The translations under genes and the position numbers were made by a program. 64,000 nucleotides of DNA from Coriobacteriales bacterium OH1046 (GTDB lineage Bacteria; Actinomycetota; Coriobacteriia; Coriobacteriales; Atopobiaceae). Location of the stretch: contig RQYE01000003.1 in the NCBI GenBank assembly GCA_004010535.1, forward strand, positions 1 to 64,000, in the 5' to 3' direction. The notes beneath the pieces were generated by a model, which was given only the letters and a program-made list of their open reading frames with translations, ran no database searches and was not told where the DNA came from. Shown in pieces: positions 63,018 to 64,000 of the stretch. The stretch's first letter is position 1, and each line of letters starts with the position of its first letter.

Positions 63018-64000
63018 ATGGCGAGCATCATCGATTATGTGCGCGGTACCACCGACTCCTTTGCCGAGCGCGGCCTGAGCCGCGTCGACAGCCTCATCTT
63101 CTCGTGGCTCGCCTACGTGCGCTATCCCGATGATTCGCCCGTGCGCAGCAGGGAGGGCCAACCGCTTCGCGAGGCCTTCGGCTTCGGTGGCCTCACGGGC
63201 ATGACCGCCCCGCTGCACGGCCCGCGCGAGACCGAGGCGCTGCTCGAAGCCCTTGCTGAGAGCCCGCGCTTCAAGGATGTCATCGCCAGCCTCCACTATG
63301 AGAAGTCCTCGAAGGTCGAAGAGCAGCAGTTCGCCGCGATCTGCTTCCTGCTGCCCGATGGCCTCGGCACCTATGTGGCCTATCGCGGTACCGACAACAC
63401 CCTCATCGGCTGGAAGGAGGACTTCAACATGGCTTTCTCGGCAGCTGTTCCCGCGCAGGTCACGGCGGGAGCCTATGTGCTGCTGGCAGCCGAGACGTTC
63501 GCCGGTCCGCTCTATGCGGGTGGCCATTCCAAGGGCGGTAACCTCGCCGTTTACGCCACGCTCAAATGCGGCGATGGGGTGCGTTCGCGTATCGTGAGGT
63601 GCTTCTCGCACGACGGTCCCGGCCTGAGCGAGGCCTGCACGGCCGATCCCGCGTGGCCTGCGACCGCCGCGCTCGTCGACAAGACCGTGCCCGAGGAGTC
63701 CATCATCGGCCTCATCTTCGAGGGACGCGAGATCCCGCTCGTCATCGTCCGCAGCTCCAACCCGGGTCTGCTGCAGCATGCGCCGTTCTCGTGGGAGATC
63801 GAAGGCACGGACTTCGACATCCAGCGCGCCGTCTCCTACGACGCCTACAAGACGGGCAAGCGCATAAACTCTTGGCTCAAGACCATGGACGGAGCCGGCC
63901 GCGAGCGCTTCGTCGAGATCCTCTACAAGCTCGTGCAGGCAAGCGGCGAGGTCACGTTCTCAGGTCTCAGCAGCAGTCTCGAGAACGGCTCGCTGTCGCT
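63018..64000 (+). CDS. Mbeg1-like (DUF2974) alpha/beta hydrolase, second copy, cut by window end
   Basis: The open frame starts MASIIDYVRGTTDSF at 63018 behind GAGGGGG and runs to the window end (327 residues seen). It shares with the upstream paralogue the AYRGTDNTLIGWKEDFN and GGHSKGGNLAV motifs and the RxxSHDGPG segment, where the histidine/aspartate partners of the elbow serine are expected. The two look like a diverged duplication split by the hypothetical gene. The last residues are missing. Confidence 0.85.
   Translation, partial: MASIIDYVRGTTDSFAERGLSRVDSLIFSWLAYVRYPDDSPVRSREGQPLREAFGFGGLTGMTAPLHGPRETEALLEALAESPRFKDVIASLHYEKSSKVEEQQFAAICFLLPDGLGTYVAYRGTDNTLIGWKEDFNMAFSAAVPAQVTAGAYVLLAAETFAGPLYAGGHSKGGNLAVYATLKCGDGVRSRIVRCFSHDGPGLSEACTADPAWPATAALVDKTVPEESIIGLIFEGREIPLVIVRSSNPGLLQHAPFSWEIEGTDFDIQRAVSYDAYKTGKRINSWLKTMDGAGRERFVEILYKLVQASGEVTFSGLSSSLENGSLS

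Overview
The window reads as a chromosomal segment of a high-GC, anaerobic, gut-type actinobacterium, most likely Coriobacteriia (Collinsella or a close relative). This rests on codon use, three fermentative PTS islands, FeoAB iron uptake, type III glutamine synthetase, a short four-domain S1 protein and a PolA with degraded proofreading. Genus-level placement is inference. No rRNA, tRNA or CRISPR array was seen.

Layout. 1-5 kb: a transposase start (IS1595-like) cut by the left edge, an AraC regulator, a Prx6-type peroxiredoxin, a CPBP protease, a PAP2 phosphatase, a MITE-like inverted-repeat element and a YegP-like protein. 5.3-27 kb: three sugar or polyol PTS islands, each beside its own regulator. 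They are a galactitol-type EIIABC with an aldolase and a dehydrogenase (PRD activator), a mannose-type EIIABCD with a dehydrogenase, an FGGY kinase and a class II aldolase (GntR), and a mannose-type EIICDBA with a dehydrogenase, an RPE-like epimerase and an HxlB-like isomerase (DeoR). 27-30.4 kb: marR-degV diverging from cysteine synthase-HAD across a spacer with two palindromic operators. 30.6-34.7 kb: an iron/phosphonate-type ABC importer.

35-39.6 kb: minus-strand serine (serC-serA) and glutamine (GSIII) biosynthesis. 40-48.7 kb: housekeeping genes (polA, rnhA, rpsA, coaE), an SsuABC-like importer and a lytic transglycosylase. 48.7-51.2 kb: a large membrane-anchored protein of unknown function. 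51.3-54 kb: a compact NusG_II / Gx-EcfT / ApbE cluster resembling the core of the flavin-based extracellular electron transfer locus. 54-57.3 kb: feoA-feoA-feoB and a Cys-rich partner gene, closed by stacked terminators. 57.8-64 kb: uvrB, a zinc-ribbon membrane protein and two Mbeg1-like alpha/beta hydrolases, the second cut by the right edge.

The PTS islands import and phosphorylate sugars or polyols, the dehydrogenases oxidise the products to ketose phosphates, and the kinase, epimerase, isomerase and aldolases feed glycolysis. The most interesting items are the third PTS island's epimerase plus HxlB combination, the EET-like mini-cluster with a Gx-EcfT fusion, the MITE-like element, and several highly symmetric non-coding structures at 8.2, 12.9, 28.6, 31.9, 35.0, 39.8 and 57.4 kb.
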